Shown: positions 8,330 through 17,451, numbered from the stretch's first letter. The stretch is DNA of 64,000 nt from Bradyrhizobium sp. SK17 (GCF_002831585.1 NZ_CP025113.1:4541001-4605000); one strand, 5' to 3'. The notes: generated from the letters alone by a model not told the origin. Program-made: numbers and translations.

Positions 8330-9457
8330 CTATCCTTTGGCTCCGTCCAGGAACTCGCTGAATCCTGCGGGACGGTAGGGACCGAAGCAGATCTGCTCCA
8401 GCACGCCGATCCCGGTCTGGTCGCCCTGGCGGGCACGCACCACCTGTTGCACGTGGACGTTCTCGCGCGCCAGCGGATCGAGCGTCGCGGGATCGAACGA
8501 CTCGCCGCCGATCTCGAGTTCGCCCTTCCACATGCCCTGGCCCCATTGCGGATGACCGTAGCCGAGGCCCTTCATCTGGAATTTGAGGATCGGGTCGAGC
8601 GCGATGGTCGTGGTGTGGCCGTCGATGTCGACGAGATCGATTTCGGCCGACTGCGCCAGCCGGGTGTTCTTCACGTATTTGACGCGATGCCGCGCGGTCG
8701 CCATGCGGCGGTCGAGCCCGTCGACGACGCCGGGGATTTCGCCCTCGCTCAGGTACAGCGGCGCGGTGATGCCCTCGCGCACCAGTGCCTCGCCTTGCGT
8801 GCCGTCGAAGAAGATGGCGTGCGAGATGTGGTCGTCCCAGACCAGCGGCGCCCACAGGAAGAACACGCTTGGCGGCGGCATCGGCGCGCCGCCGACATCG
8901 CGCTCGCCGACATTGCGCACGCCCCAGGAGCGATCCTTGGTGCCGTAGCAGGTGTGATCGTCGACCTTGATCTCGCCATCGGGGTGGCGAATGACGCCGT
9001 GCCAGCGGCCGAACTGGTCGAACCGGGTCGCATCCATCGCGCGGCGGTCGCCCGACCACAGCGTCTGGCGGGCTTCCTGGATCGCGGCGGTGCGCGCGGA
9101 GAATGTCAGGTCGCAGGCGAGGCCGGTCGCATTGTCGTCGAGCACGACCCGGGTGCGGCGCATCGGCTCGATCACCTCGAGCCGGAACGGGCCGACCTGC
9201 ATCTCGGTGCGCTCGATCGGCGCCCGCCGCGAGCCGTAGAAGCAATGCTGCCTTCCGCCGCGCTCGACGACGCTGAAGGCGCAATCGAGGATCTTGCGGT
9301 GCGGGTAGATCGCAATCCCGATGCCGAAATAATACGCGCCGTCGGCTGTGTAGCCGTTGAACCAGGTCCGGTCATAGACGTTGCGATCGCTGGTCGACGG
9401 AACCGCGATCGGCTCCGGCGTCTGGTGGATGGGGAAGTCGTCCAGTTTGTTGAGCAC
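8330..9457 (-). CDS. Uncharacterised conserved protein (possibly DUF7064/DUF7065 type)
   Basis: A 375-residue soluble protein without signal peptide or membrane segment, which I do not recognise with certainty. It is rich in aromatic beta-strand patterns (WFNGYTADGAYYFGIG, FYGSRRAPIERTE, SWGVRNVGERDVGG), like two-domain beta-rich DUF7064/DUF7065 proteins that often accompany phosphotransferases and monooxygenases in lipid or steroid clusters. That comparison is from memory. GTG 9457 is preferred because GAAAGGGA precedes it; the longer frame to 9523 would run into the repeat element. A phosphotransferase gene lies upstream on the same strand, so co-transcription is likely. Confidence 0.65.
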   Translation of the reverse strand: MLNKLDDFPIHQTPEPIAVPSTSDRNVYDRTWFNGYTADGAYYFGIGIAIYPHRKILDCAFSVVERGGRQHCFYGSRRAPIERTEMQVGPFRLEVIEPMRRTRVVLDDNATGLACDLTFSARTAAIQEARQTLWSGDRRAMDATRFDQFGRWHGVIRHPDGEIKVDDHTCYGTKDRSWGVRNVGERDVGGAPMPPPSVFFLWAPLVWDDHISHAIFFDGTQGEALVREGITAPLYLSEGEIPGVVDGLDRRMATARHRVKYVKNTRLAQSAEIDLVDIDGHTTTIALDPILKFQMKGLGYGHPQWGQGMWKGELEIGGESFDPATLDPLARENVHVQQVVRARQGDQTGIGVLEQICFGPYRPAGFSEFLDGAKG

Positions 9458-9518
9458 GCCGATCCCTTTCGCTGTTCTCAGAGCAAGATGAGTTAGGATT
9501 GAATCAGTTGGCCACGCA

Positions 9519-9688
9519 CTCACTCAACCTCTCCCCGACGGGGAGAGGTCGATTTGCGGAGCAAATCGGGTGAGGGCCGAGGCTCTACCGAGGGACCGCA
9601 ATCCCTCACCCGGCGCTACGCGCCGACCTCTCCCAAGGGAGAGATGAACCTCCGTCACCGATCCAACTCAACCTAAGCTCGTCACGCT
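9519..9688 (-). repeat. Nested palindromic intergenic element, copy 2 (inverted relative to copy 1)
   Basis: Read on the minus strand this element matches 8117-8283 over most of its length, including the outer flank TTAGGTTGAGTTGGATCGG, the inner GGAGGTTCATCTCTCCC, and both internal hairpins (here GGCGCGTAGCGCC and GATTTGCTCCGCAAATC). The two copies are therefore inverted around the 8330-9457 gene. It ends exactly at the stop codon of the phosphotransferase gene. Confidence 0.85.
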
Positions 9689-10768
9689 TCAGTCCAGCCA
9701 GTATGAAAAACTGTCGTGGTCGAGGGCTTGCGCGCAGGCGCCGCGGGTCATTTTCAGGAACAGCGCGTCGCCGCGCTCGGAGCGCTGGACGCTGAGCGCT
9801 GAGACGACCCCCATCACGATGCCGTGCAGCGTGTAGCGCCGGTAGTCCCGCCAGCACTGATCCCAGCCATAGTCGCGCACGCCGCGGCGGAGCAGTTCCG
9901 AATGATATGATCGCACCAGGTCGACTTCATGCAATCGCCGTTCGGACGGATCGATGCCGGCCGACAGGAAATAGGCGACGTCGACGACGCCTGGTCCCAC
10001 CGTCAGCGTCTGCCAGTCCAGCGTCGCCATCGGATGGCTGTTGCCACGCACCTCGAACAGCATGTTGTCGAGCCGGAAGTCCGCGTGCTGCAAGGTTCGC
10101 GGCGTCGATCGATCCGACTGGTAACGCGGCAGCGCGTCGGGGAGCCGGTCGATCAGATCGAGAAATTCCGGCTCGATCACGCCGCGGTAGCGATCCTTGT
10201 AGTGACCGATGATGCCGGGCAGCACCGCGCGAAGGTCTCTGCGTCGGCTTGCGGCAACCACGAAGCATTGTACGGCGTCGAGTGTGGGATCGTTCCATCG
10301 CGGTGCATGGAGGGCCGCCGCCTCGGTCATCGCCGTCCGGCAGTCCTCGATCCAGCACCCGGCGAGTTGATCGCCGGGGCGCGCGGGCGCGAGGTCTTCC
10401 AGGATCAGGGTGAAGTCGTCGGTCGCCGGATCGATTTCCGCGAGGATCGGCCGCGGGGTGTGAATGGCGACGGTCGCTGCCAGCTCGCGATAGAACGCGA
10501 CCTCGCGGACGTAGAGCGTGTGCGCGGAGCCGGAACGGCGGCTGTCGGGATCCGCGGCCGGGAATTTGCCGACGACGCTTGCGGGCGCGTTCGGCTCGTC
10601 GCCGTCGTAGCTCAGGCGAAAGCGATAGCTGTCGCCGACGAGGCCGTTGCCGACCGGCTTGCAAGCGACATCGATCACCCTGGCCTGGTCGATCACACCG
10701 GCTTCGCGCAGCGCCCGCGTCATCCACTCCGGATCGATCCGTGACGGATCGGCCGTGAGCAAACTCAT
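9689..10768 (-). CDS. Aminoglycoside phosphotransferase-fold kinase
   Basis: A 359-residue member of the APH/choline-kinase/ecdysteroid-kinase-like superfamily. The catalytic loop LQHADFRLDNMLF (His, Asp, Asn) lies at about 225-237 and the metal-binding LDWQT (equivalent of DFG) at about 246-250. An N-terminal lobe with VVGKFP supplies the ATP-binding lysine. No signal peptide is visible. Bacterial relatives next to acyl-CoA or steroid genes are of unknown substrate; antibiotic resistance should not be assumed. It lies upstream of, and on the same strand as, the DUF protein at 8330-9457. Confidence 0.85.
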   Translation of the reverse strand: MSLLTADPSRIDPEWMTRALREAGVIDQARVIDVACKPVGNGLVGDSYRFRLSYDGDEPNAPASVVGKFPAADPDSRRSGSAHTLYVREVAFYRELAATVAIHTPRPILAEIDPATDDFTLILEDLAPARPGDQLAGCWIEDCRTAMTEAAALHAPRWNDPTLDAVQCFVVAASRRRDLRAVLPGIIGHYKDRYRGVIEPEFLDLIDRLPDALPRYQSDRSTPRTLQHADFRLDNMLFEVRGNSHPMATLDWQTLTVGPGVVDVAYFLSAGIDPSERRLHEVDLVRSYHSELLRRGVRDYGWDQCWRDYRRYTLHGIVMGVVSALSVQRSERGDALFLKMTRGACAQALDHDSFSYWLD

Positions 10769-10924
10769 CGGCGTCCTCCCATCCCCTTTGCATACCCTTG
10801 GGGCGTCACCACCGCTCCGGCCGCGTTGTGCACGGCCGGATTGAAGACGGGGTGATCGTTGCGCAAATCATACAGGCGATCGCAGCTTTGGCAAAAGCCG
10901 CGTGTCGGCCTGTGGGGAAGTCAT

Positions 10925-11005
10925 GTAGGGCGGGTTAGCGTAGCGTAACCCGCCGCTCTCGGCGCGTGGTGCGGTGGGTTACGGCTTCGCCTAACCCACC
11001 CTACG
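10925..11005 (+). repeat. Palindromic GTAGGGCGGGTTAGCG...CTAACCCACCCTACG repeat
   Basis: GTAGGGCGGGTTAGCG on the left faces CCTAACCCACCCTACGC on the right. Each arm has its own hairpin (GGTTAGCGTAGCGTAACC and GGGTTACGGCTTCGCCTAACCC). A diverged member is at 37124-37212. It lies between the convergent-side end of the quinone oxidoreductase gene and the phosphotransferase promoter. Confidence 0.85.
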
Positions 11006-11014
11006 CATCGGGAC

Positions 11015-12028
11015 CTACCAGCCTTCCAGCACGATCTTGCCGCGCGACTTGCCGCTTTCCAGCAGCGCGTGGGCGCGCTTCAGGTTGGCGGCATTGATGG
11101 TGCCGAGGGTCTGGTCGAGCGTGGTGCGCAGCACGCCCTTGTCGATCAGATCGGCGACGTCGTTGAGCAGGTGATGCTGCGCGATCATGTCTGACGTCTG
11201 GAACGACGAGCGTGTGAACATCGATTCCCAGTGCACCGACACCGCCTTGCCCTTGAACGCGGCGACGTTGAACTCCGGCGGATCGTCGATCAGGCCGAAC
11301 TTGCCCTGCGGCGCGATGAAGTCGGCGATCGACTTGTAATGCTGGTCGGTGAAGGTGAGGCTGGCGACGAGGCCGACCGGCGGCAGCTTCAGTTTCTCGA
11401 TCTGCTCCTTCATCGGCTGCGAGTGGTCGATCACGGCATGGGCGCCGAGATCGCGACACCATTGCTGCGACTCCGGCCGTGTCGCGGTCGCAACCACGGT
11501 CAGGCCGGTGAGGCGGCGTGCCAACTGGATCAGGATCGAGCCGACGCCGCCGGCACCACCGGTGATCAGGAGCGTGCGCGGATCGAGGCTCTTGCCCGGC
11601 ACCGCGCCGAGCCGGTCGAACAGCAGTTCCCAGGCGGTGATCGAGGTCAGGGGCAGGGCGGCCGCCTGCGCGAACGACAGCGAGGCGGGCTTGTTGCCGA
11701 CGATGCGTTCGTCGACCAGATGAAATTCCGAATTGGTGCCCTGGCGCTGGATCGAACCGGCGTAGAACACCTCGTCGCCGGGCTTGAACAGCGAGACGTC
11801 GGGCCCGACCGCATCGACCACGCCGGCCGCATCGAAGCCGAGGATCTTGTAGCCGCCATCGGTCGGTGCGGCGCGCTTGCGCACCTTGTAATCGACGGGG
11901 TTGGCCGAGATGGCTTTCACCGCAACGCGGATGTCGCGTCCTTTCGGCTCGGGCTTGGCGATCTCGAAATCGACGAGCGAATCCGCCGCCTCGATCGGCA
12001 GCGACTTTTGGTATCCGACGGCCTTCAT
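11015..12028 (-). CDS. Zinc-type alcohol dehydrogenase-family quinone oxidoreductase
   Basis: A 337-residue medium-chain reductase of the NADPH:quinone oxidoreductase (ZADH) subgroup. The N-terminal GroES-like part includes SANPVDYKVR and GFDAAGVVDAVG. The nucleotide-binding motif GGAGGVGS lies near 165-172. No structural or catalytic zinc cysteines are visible, as in quinone-reductase members. It is divergent from an HxlR-family gene with a 118-bp gap, the arrangement seen for qor2/qorR, so quinone or electrophile detoxification is likely. Start ATG 12028 has GGAGACCAGGC just upstream. Confidence 0.88.
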   Translation of the reverse strand: MKAVGYQKSLPIEAADSLVDFEIAKPEPKGRDIRVAVKAISANPVDYKVRKRAAPTDGGYKILGFDAAGVVDAVGPDVSLFKPGDEVFYAGSIQRQGTNSEFHLVDERIVGNKPASLSFAQAAALPLTSITAWELLFDRLGAVPGKSLDPRTLLITGGAGGVGSILIQLARRLTGLTVVATATRPESQQWCRDLGAHAVIDHSQPMKEQIEKLKLPPVGLVASLTFTDQHYKSIADFIAPQGKFGLIDDPPEFNVAAFKGKAVSVHWESMFTRSSFQTSDMIAQHHLLNDVADLIDKGVLRTTLDQTLGTINAANLKRAHALLESGKSRGKIVLEGW

Positions 12029-12091
12029 GCCTGGTCTCCGTGATGGGCGATTGCCTGCCGTGTTACCTGTCGCGCTGGCGTCAATTTGGCA

Positions 12092-12131
12092 AGTACTGTA
12101 AAATCAGGGAACTAGTCCCCGTTTGTATACT
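12092..12131. promoter_or_regulatory. Divergent promoter/operator region of the qor-hxlR pair
   Basis: The gap between the two starts contains the imperfect palindrome GGGAACTAGTCCCC (12107-12120, one mismatch). It is flanked by AGTACT (12092-12097) and TATACT (12126-12131). TATACT is also a good -10 for hxlR, which starts at 12147. The arrangement suits a dimeric winged-helix repressor overlapping both promoters. Assignment is inference from position and symmetry. Confidence 0.45.
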
Positions 12132-12146
12132 ATTGGGAAATACCCG

Positions 12147-12527
12147 ATGAAGCGGAAGAATTTCGCGCGCCGGCCGGGCTGCGCGGTCGAGGCAGCGCTG
12201 GATCTGATCGACGGCAAATGGAAGGGCGTGATCCTGTATCACCTACAGGCCGGCACCCAGCGCTTTGGCGAGCTGCGGCGGCGGATGCCGGGCATCACCC
12301 AGCGCATGCTGACCAAGCAACTGCGCGCGCTCGAGGACGACGGCCTCGTGATCCGCAAGGTCTATGCCGAGGTGCCGCCGCGCGTCGAGTATACGCTGTC
12401 CGAACTCGGTGAGAGCCTGCGTCCGGTGATCGATATCCTGAAGGCGTGGGGCGAGGGCCATCAGGAGCGGCTGTCCTGCGCGCCGGCGCCCGAGGTCGTG
12501 GTCAAGAAGCCGAAGCGCGCGGCGTAG
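12147..12527 (+). CDS. HxlR-family transcriptional regulator
   Basis: A 126-residue winged helix-turn-helix regulator (HxlR/DUF24). Marks are CAVEAALDLIDGKWKGVIL, the recognition region RRRMPGITQRMLTKQLRALEDDGLV, and the wing YTLSELGESL. Cys12 is at the position of the redox-sensing cysteine of YodB, HypR and QorR. Cys111 near the C-terminus could be the partner in an intersubunit disulfide. ATG 12147 is preferred over TTG 12123. It is divergent from the quinone oxidoreductase it probably represses. Confidence 0.9.
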   Translation: MKRKNFARRPGCAVEAALDLIDGKWKGVILYHLQAGTQRFGELRRRMPGITQRMLTKQLRALEDDGLVIRKVYAEVPPRVEYTLSELGESLRPVIDILKAWGEGHQERLSCAPAPEVVVKKPKRAA

Positions 12528-12570
12528 TTCAGGATGCGCTTGGATTGAATCGGGGCGGGCACGGAGCCGG

Positions 12571-12625
12571 CTCACCTCTCCCCGATGGGAAGAGATCGAT
12601 GGGCCCGCGTCTGCGGCGAGGGGCG
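12571..12625 (+). repeat. Degenerate fragment of the CTCTCCC/GGGAGAGG element family
   Basis: CTCACCTCTCCCCGATGGGAAGAGATCGATGGGCCCGCG resembles one end of the elements at 8117-8283 and 9519-9688 but lacks the second half. It is probably a decayed copy. The rest of the 12528-12741 gap holds nothing recognisable. Confidence 0.5.
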
Positions 12626-12741
12626 CTTGCACGATTTCGGAATATTGGAAATCTATCCCTGATTTGCCCGACGTGTCAAGTTGCCGTGCCGAACGCCGGC
12701 TGCTTTGCATGGGGTTGTTTTTCGATATTTCGGTGGCACGT

Positions 12742-12773
12742 AACGGCCGGGAGCGGTGTCGCTCCCGGCCGTT
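12742..12773 (-). terminator. Perfect 14-bp hairpin downstream of the porin gene
   Basis: AACGGCCGGGAGCG pairs perfectly with CGCTCCCGGCCGTT over a 4-base loop. It lies 25 bp beyond the porin stop codon. No long T-run follows on the minus strand, so it may act as an mRNA 3' stabiliser or a weak terminator. Confidence 0.6.
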
Positions 12774-12798
12774 GTGCCTGATGGCTGCTCGGGTTGCC

Positions 12799-14397
12799 TC
12801 AGAACGCAACCTGCGTGCGCAGCGCGACCGCGTCGAACTTCGACCCGACGTCCGCGCTCGAGGTCGCCGAGGCCTGCTTGGCGACGTCGCCATGCAGGTA
12901 GTTCAGCATGAAGCGGACGTTGTTGTTGACGTACCAGTTCAGCGCGGCGGTGTAGACGGTCTGCCGTCCGCCTGCGACGCCGACCGCCTGGCCGACCTGG
13001 TCGTTGAGGTTCATCGTGCTGACGCGACCGGCGATTTCCCACGCGCCGATGCTGCCGGCGGCGAGCGAGAACGGATCGTGCGGCTTGATCCCGCCGTAGG
13101 AGGCCGTCGCCGGGTTGTAGGCGTGGTTCTCGCCGGTCAGCACGTAGCCGACCTGCGCGTAGCCGCCGTCGAACTTCAGACTCGGCGCGCCGAATGGCGG
13201 CAGTCCCGTGTTCGCGGTGCGGTCGACATTGAACCAGTAATATTCGCCCTGCGCGATGAACGGACCATAGGTCGCGGCGGCCTCGGCGCCGTAGACCTGC
13301 GCGCCGGAGACGTTGGCGATGGCGCCGGTCGAGATCAACGTCGTCGGATCGATGCGCAGCTCGGGCCGGTCGCTGAGCGTCAGGGTCTGCGCCTGCGTGA
13401 CCAGGTTGCGCGGCGGCTGCACCAGCCATTCGGCGTCGGCGCCGATATGCACCGAGTAGTTCTTGCCGCTGATCGGATTGCCGGCGATGCGGATGACGCC
13501 GCCATATTGCTCGGAGCTTCCGGCCGGCGTGACCGACGACGCAGAGTGGATCGCGCCCGAGGTCGGTCCCGTGACATAGCCGCCGATCCAGAGCTGGTCA
13601 TTCCACCAGCGGGTGCCGGCGCCGGAACGGAAGTCACCGGCGGCGATGTTCTGCGCGATGATGCCGACCGAGGCGCGCTCCATGAACAGGATGTCGTTGG
13701 AACTGGTGGCTTCGTCGAGCGTCCACGGAATGTCCATGATGCCGCCTTCGATCGCCATCTTGCCGCCGAACGGCTCGAAGCCGGTGTAGCTCAGATAGGC
13801 ATTCTCGACACCGGAGGTGCCGCCGCCGGGCAGCGAGCCCGGCGCTGCGCCGCCGAAGCCATCGGACGAGCCGCCGAAGTCGTAGATCAGCGCGTAGTTC
13901 CAGTCGCCGAAGAACTTGCCGACGATGCCGATGCGTGCGCGACGGAGGTTCTCGCCGCTGTCGAGCTTCTGCGGCGAGGTGCCCGCGGTGTTCGGGCGAT
14001 AGTCGTAGCCGCCGACATCCCAATGCACACGGCTCGTGATCGCAACGCAGTTCTGTTCGTCCGCGGTGCAGATCGTCGGCCGGTTGTTCGGCATCGACAC
14101 CACGACGCCCGACGGTACGACCGGGCCCTTGACCGGCATCGCGGCATTGGCGCTCGCAACCCGCGCCGCCTTGGCGTCCGCCGCCTTCGCATTGGCGTTC
14201 GCGCTGGCCGCGGTCGCAGTGTTGGCGTTGGTCTGCTTCTGCAATCTGTCGAGCTTCTGCTCGAGCATCTTCAGCTGCTGCTTCAGCAGCGCGATCTCGG
14301 CGTCGCTGCCGCCTCCGGCCGATTGCGAATGGGCCGGCGAGGCGGCGAGCGCCCCGGCCAGCCCGATGACGATTGCACCAACTCTTGTCGCACTCAT
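12799..14397 (-). CDS. Outer-membrane porin (OprO/OprP-like) with N-terminal coiled coil
   Basis: A 532-residue secreted protein. A signal peptide (MSATRVGAIVIGLAGALA..., cleavage near AHS-QS) is followed by a coiled-coil/Ala-rich stretch (about 30-85: IALLKQQLKMLEQKLDRLQKQ in parts, then Asn/Ala-rich). A long beta-barrel region then ends in the outer-membrane C-terminal phenylalanine (LRTQVAF). Strand patterns resemble phosphate-selective porins O/P. A likely ligand is an anion such as phosphate, but this is not readable here. ATG 14397 is chosen since CAGGGG and a proper signal peptide follow; an in-frame upstream start at 14427 is less likely. Confidence 0.85.
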   Translation of the reverse strand: MSATRVGAIVIGLAGALAASPAHSQSAGGGSDAEIALLKQQLKMLEQKLDRLQKQTNANTATAASANANAKAADAKAARVASANAAMPVKGPVVPSGVVVSMPNNRPTICTADEQNCVAITSRVHWDVGGYDYRPNTAGTSPQKLDSGENLRRARIGIVGKFFGDWNYALIYDFGGSSDGFGGAAPGSLPGGGTSGVENAYLSYTGFEPFGGKMAIEGGIMDIPWTLDEATSSNDILFMERASVGIIAQNIAAGDFRSGAGTRWWNDQLWIGGYVTGPTSGAIHSASSVTPAGSSEQYGGVIRIAGNPISGKNYSVHIGADAEWLVQPPRNLVTQAQTLTLSDRPELRIDPTTLISTGAIANVSGAQVYGAEAAATYGPFIAQGEYYWFNVDRTANTGLPPFGAPSLKFDGGYAQVGYVLTGENHAYNPATASYGGIKPHDPFSLAAGSIGAWEIAGRVSTMNLNDQVGQAVGVAGGRQTVYTAALNWYVNNNVRFMLNYLHGDVAKQASATSSADVGSKFDAVALRTQVAF

Positions 14398-14693
14398 TTT
14401 GCACCCCTGTTGTGTTGAAGTCCCCACTCACTCACTGAACGTCGTTAGGAGCCTATCGTGACTGACGCACGACAGCGCAGCCCGACAGAGGCATCGCCAT
14501 GCCGCTTGTTGTCCGCTGGCAACAAGCGGAGCGGCGCAGTGAGATGATATGCATCATAGGAGCCCGGCGGGCCGCTTCAACGCGGCGGCGGCCGGTTTTG
14601 CACCGGTCCGGAAGGGGGCGGGTTATCCGGCCGGGCGCCCTTCAATTGGCCGGCGAACACGCCTATATTCCGGCGTTTCCACGAGAGGTGAGA

Positions 14694-16106
14694 ATGCTCC
14701 GACCTGTCCGCTTTGTTGCCCTATCCGCACTGTCAGCGTTGGTTTTCATGGGGAATCTTGCCCCGGCCGCGGCCCAGGACCGCCGCGTGCCGTCCTCGCA
14801 GGCCGAGCTGCAATTGTCCTATGCGCCGATCGTGCAGCGGGTGCAGCCAGCGGTGGTCAATGTCTATGCCGCCAAGATGGTGCAGAACCGCAATCCGTTC
14901 CTGGACGACCCGATTTTCCGCCGCTTCTTCGGCGTGCCGGGGCAGCAGCCGGAGCAGATGCAGCGCTCGCTCGGTTCCGGCGTGATGGTCGATGCCTCCG
15001 GCCTCGTGGTCACAAACAATCACGTGATCGAAGGTGCCGACCAGGTGAAGGTCTCGCTCGCCGACAAGCGGGAGTACGAGGCCGAAATCGTGCTGAAGGA
15101 CAGCCGCACCGACCTCGCGGTGCTGCGCCTGAAGGGGACCAACAAGGAGAAATTCGCGACGCTCGACTTCGCCAATTCCGACCAGCTCCTGGTCGGCGAC
15201 GTGGTGCTGGCGATCGGCAACCCGTTCGGCGTCGGCCAGACCGTGACGCACGGCATCATCTCGGCGCTGGCCCGCACTCAAGTCGGGATCACGGATTATC
15301 AATTCTTCATTCAGACCGACGCCGCGATCAATCCCGGCAATTCGGGCGGCGCGCTGGTCGACATGACCGGTCGGCTTGCCGGCATCAACACCGCGATCTT
15401 CTCGCGGTCCGGCGGCTCGCAGGGCATCGGCTTCGCGATCCCGGCCAACATGGTGCGCGTCGTGGTGGCCTCCGCCAAGAGCGGCGGCAAGGCGGTGAAG
15501 CGGCCCTGGCTCGGCGCGCGCCTACAGGCGGTCACGCCGGAGATCGCGGAGACGCTGGGGCTGAAGCTGCCGACCGGCGCACTGGTCGCCAATGTCGCGC
15601 CGAACAGCCCTGCGGCGAAGGCCGGGCTCAAGCTCTCCGACCTGATCGTCTCGATCGACGGCACGCCGATCGACGATCCCAATGCGTTCGACTATCGCTT
15701 CGCGACCCGCCCGCTCGGCGGCACCGCCGAGATCGAGGTGCAGCGCGCCGGCAAGCCGGTCAAGCTCACCGTGCCGCTGGAGACTGCGCCCGATACCAAT
15801 CGCGATGAGATCGTGCTGACCGCGCGCTCGCCGTTCCAGGGCGCAAGGGTCGCCAACATCTCGCCGGCGCTGGCCGACGAGCTGCATCTCGACGCCGGCG
15901 CCGAGGGCGTCGTCGTCACCGACCTCGCCGATGACGGCACCGCTGCCAATGTCGGCTTCCAGAAGGGCGACATCATCCTCGCGGTCAACAACGAGAAGAT
16001 CGCGCGCACCAGCGACCTCGATAAGGCATCGAAGGCAGGCTCGCGGGTCTGGCGCATCACGCTGGTGCGCGGCGGCCAGCAGATCAACGTGACGCTCGGC
16101 GGATGA
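14694..16106 (+). CDS. Do/HtrA-family periplasmic serine protease
   Basis: A 470-residue DegP/DegQ-type protease and chaperone acting on misfolded envelope proteins. An N-terminal signal peptide ends near AAAQD. The catalytic triad is visible as His110 (TNNHVI), Asp140 (RTDLAVL) and Ser217 (GNSGGAL). Two PDZ domains follow (about 275-360 and 385-465, KAGLKLSDLIVSIDG and NVGFQKGDIILAVN). ATG 14694 is preceded by GAGAGGTGAG; the open frame extends upstream to 14499 but without protease-like sequence. rarA follows after 10 bp, suggesting one transcript. Confidence 0.93.
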   Translation: MLRPVRFVALSALSALVFMGNLAPAAAQDRRVPSSQAELQLSYAPIVQRVQPAVVNVYAAKMVQNRNPFLDDPIFRRFFGVPGQQPEQMQRSLGSGVMVDASGLVVTNNHVIEGADQVKVSLADKREYEAEIVLKDSRTDLAVLRLKGTNKEKFATLDFANSDQLLVGDVVLAIGNPFGVGQTVTHGIISALARTQVGITDYQFFIQTDAAINPGNSGGALVDMTGRLAGINTAIFSRSGGSQGIGFAIPANMVRVVVASAKSGGKAVKRPWLGARLQAVTPEIAETLGLKLPTGALVANVAPNSPAAKAGLKLSDLIVSIDGTPIDDPNAFDYRFATRPLGGTAEIEVQRAGKPVKLTVPLETAPDTNRDEIVLTARSPFQGARVANISPALADELHLDAGAEGVVVTDLADDGTAANVGFQKGDIILAVNNEKIARTSDLDKASKAGSRVWRITLVRGGQQINVTLGG

Positions 16107-16116
16107 GCCCCAAGGA

Positions 16117-17451
16117 ATGAGCGCAAAGCAACCGCGCGAGGCCAGCAGCCTGTTCGCAGCGGCGGGGATGGAGCAGGACGCGCCACACCCGCTGCCGGAC
16201 CGGCTGCGCCCGCGCACGCTGGCCGACGTCGTCGGCCAGGACCACATCCTCGGCCCCGACGGCGCGCTGACCCGCATGCTGGAGACGCGCACGCTGGGTT
16301 CGCTGGTGTTCTGGGGCCCGCCCGGCACCGGCAAGACCACCGTGGCGCGGCTGTTGGCCGACGCCACCGAGCTGCATTTCGAACAGATCTCGGCGGTGTT
16401 CTCCGGCGTCGCCGACCTGAAGAAGGCGTTCGATGCCGCCCGCGCCCGCCGTGAGATGGGCAAGGGCACGCTGCTGTTCGTCGACGAGGTGCACAGGTTC
16501 AACCGCGCGCAGCAGGATTCCTTCCTGCCCGTGATGGAGGACGGCACCGTGGTGATGGTCGGCGCCACCACCGAAAATCCGTCCTTCGAGCTCAACGCGG
16601 CGCTTCTGTCGCGCGCCCGCGTGCTGGTGTTTCACTCGCTCGATACGGCGGCGATCGAACGGCTATTCGCCAATGCCGAGAAGGTCGAGGGCAGGAAGCT
16701 GCCGCTCGATGCCGAGGCGCGCGCGGTGCTGGTACGGATGGCCGATGGCGACGGCCGCGCCTCGCTGACCTTGGCCGAGGAGGTCTGGCGCGCTGCCCGC
16801 AAGGGCGAGGTGTTCAACGCCGAGCAGTTGCAGGCCATCCTGCAGCGCCGTGCGCCGATCTACGACAAGTCGGCCGACGGCCACTACAATCTGATCTCGG
16901 CGCTGCACAAGTCGGTGCGCGGCTCCGATCCGGATGCGGCGCTGTATTATCTCGCGCGCATGTTCGATGCCGGCGAGGACCCGCTGTTCCTGGCACGGCG
17001 CGTGGTACGGATGGCGGTCGAGGACATTGGCCTCGCCGATCCGCAGGCGCTCGCGGTCTGCAACGCCGCCAAGGATGCCTACGACTTCCTCGGCTCGCCG
17101 GAGGGCGAGCTCGCGATCGCGCAGGCCGTGGTCTATCTCGCCACCGCACCGAAATCGAACGCGGTCTACACCGCGTTCGGCGCCGCGATGCAGACCGCGA
17201 AGCAGGGCGGCTCGCTGCTGCCGCCGAAGCACATCTTGAATTCGCCGACCAAGCTGATGAAGTCGGAGGGCTACGGCACCGGCTATCAGTATGATCACGA
17301 CATGCCCGACGCGTTCTCCGGCCAGGACTACTTCCCGGAAGCGCTCGGCCGCCAGACCTTCTACGATCCACCCGACCGCGGCTTCGAGCGTGAGATCCGC
17401 AAGCGGCTGGATTATTGGCAGCGGCTGCGCAAGGAGCGGTCTTCGGAATAG
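16117..17451 (+). CDS. rarA: Replication-associated recombination protein A (MgsA/RarA AAA ATPase)
   Basis: A 444-residue AAA+ ATPase that acts at stalled replication forks. Walker A GPPGTGKT is at residues 67-74, and Walker B FVDEVHRFN lies near 125. Sensor GATTENPSFELN follows, then the C-terminal MgsA region with DPDAALYYLARM and the NSPTKLMK..GYGTGYQYDHD segment. Length is normal. It sits 10 bp after the Do-type protease, a neighbour relation common in alphaproteobacteria. Confidence 0.96.
   Translation: MSAKQPREASSLFAAAGMEQDAPHPLPDRLRPRTLADVVGQDHILGPDGALTRMLETRTLGSLVFWGPPGTGKTTVARLLADATELHFEQISAVFSGVADLKKAFDAARARREMGKGTLLFVDEVHRFNRAQQDSFLPVMEDGTVVMVGATTENPSFELNAALLSRARVLVFHSLDTAAIERLFANAEKVEGRKLPLDAEARAVLVRMADGDGRASLTLAEEVWRAARKGEVFNAEQLQAILQRRAPIYDKSADGHYNLISALHKSVRGSDPDAALYYLARMFDAGEDPLFLARRVVRMAVEDIGLADPQALAVCNAAKDAYDFLGSPEGELAIAQAVVYLATAPKSNAVYTAFGAAMQTAKQGGSLLPPKHILNSPTKLMKSEGYGTGYQYDHDMPDAFSGQDYFPEALGRQTFYDPPDRGFEREIRKRLDYWQRLRKERSSE

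Noticed and set aside
9689..10768. Calling the phosphotransferase an aminoglycoside-resistance gene
   Set aside because: The fold is right, but the context and sequence fit the broad chromosomal kinase family of unknown substrate.
12664..14418. A 584-residue plus-strand frame opposite the porin
   Set aside because: Arg/Ala/Asp-rich antisense frame without domain marks, covering the porin terminator hairpin as well.
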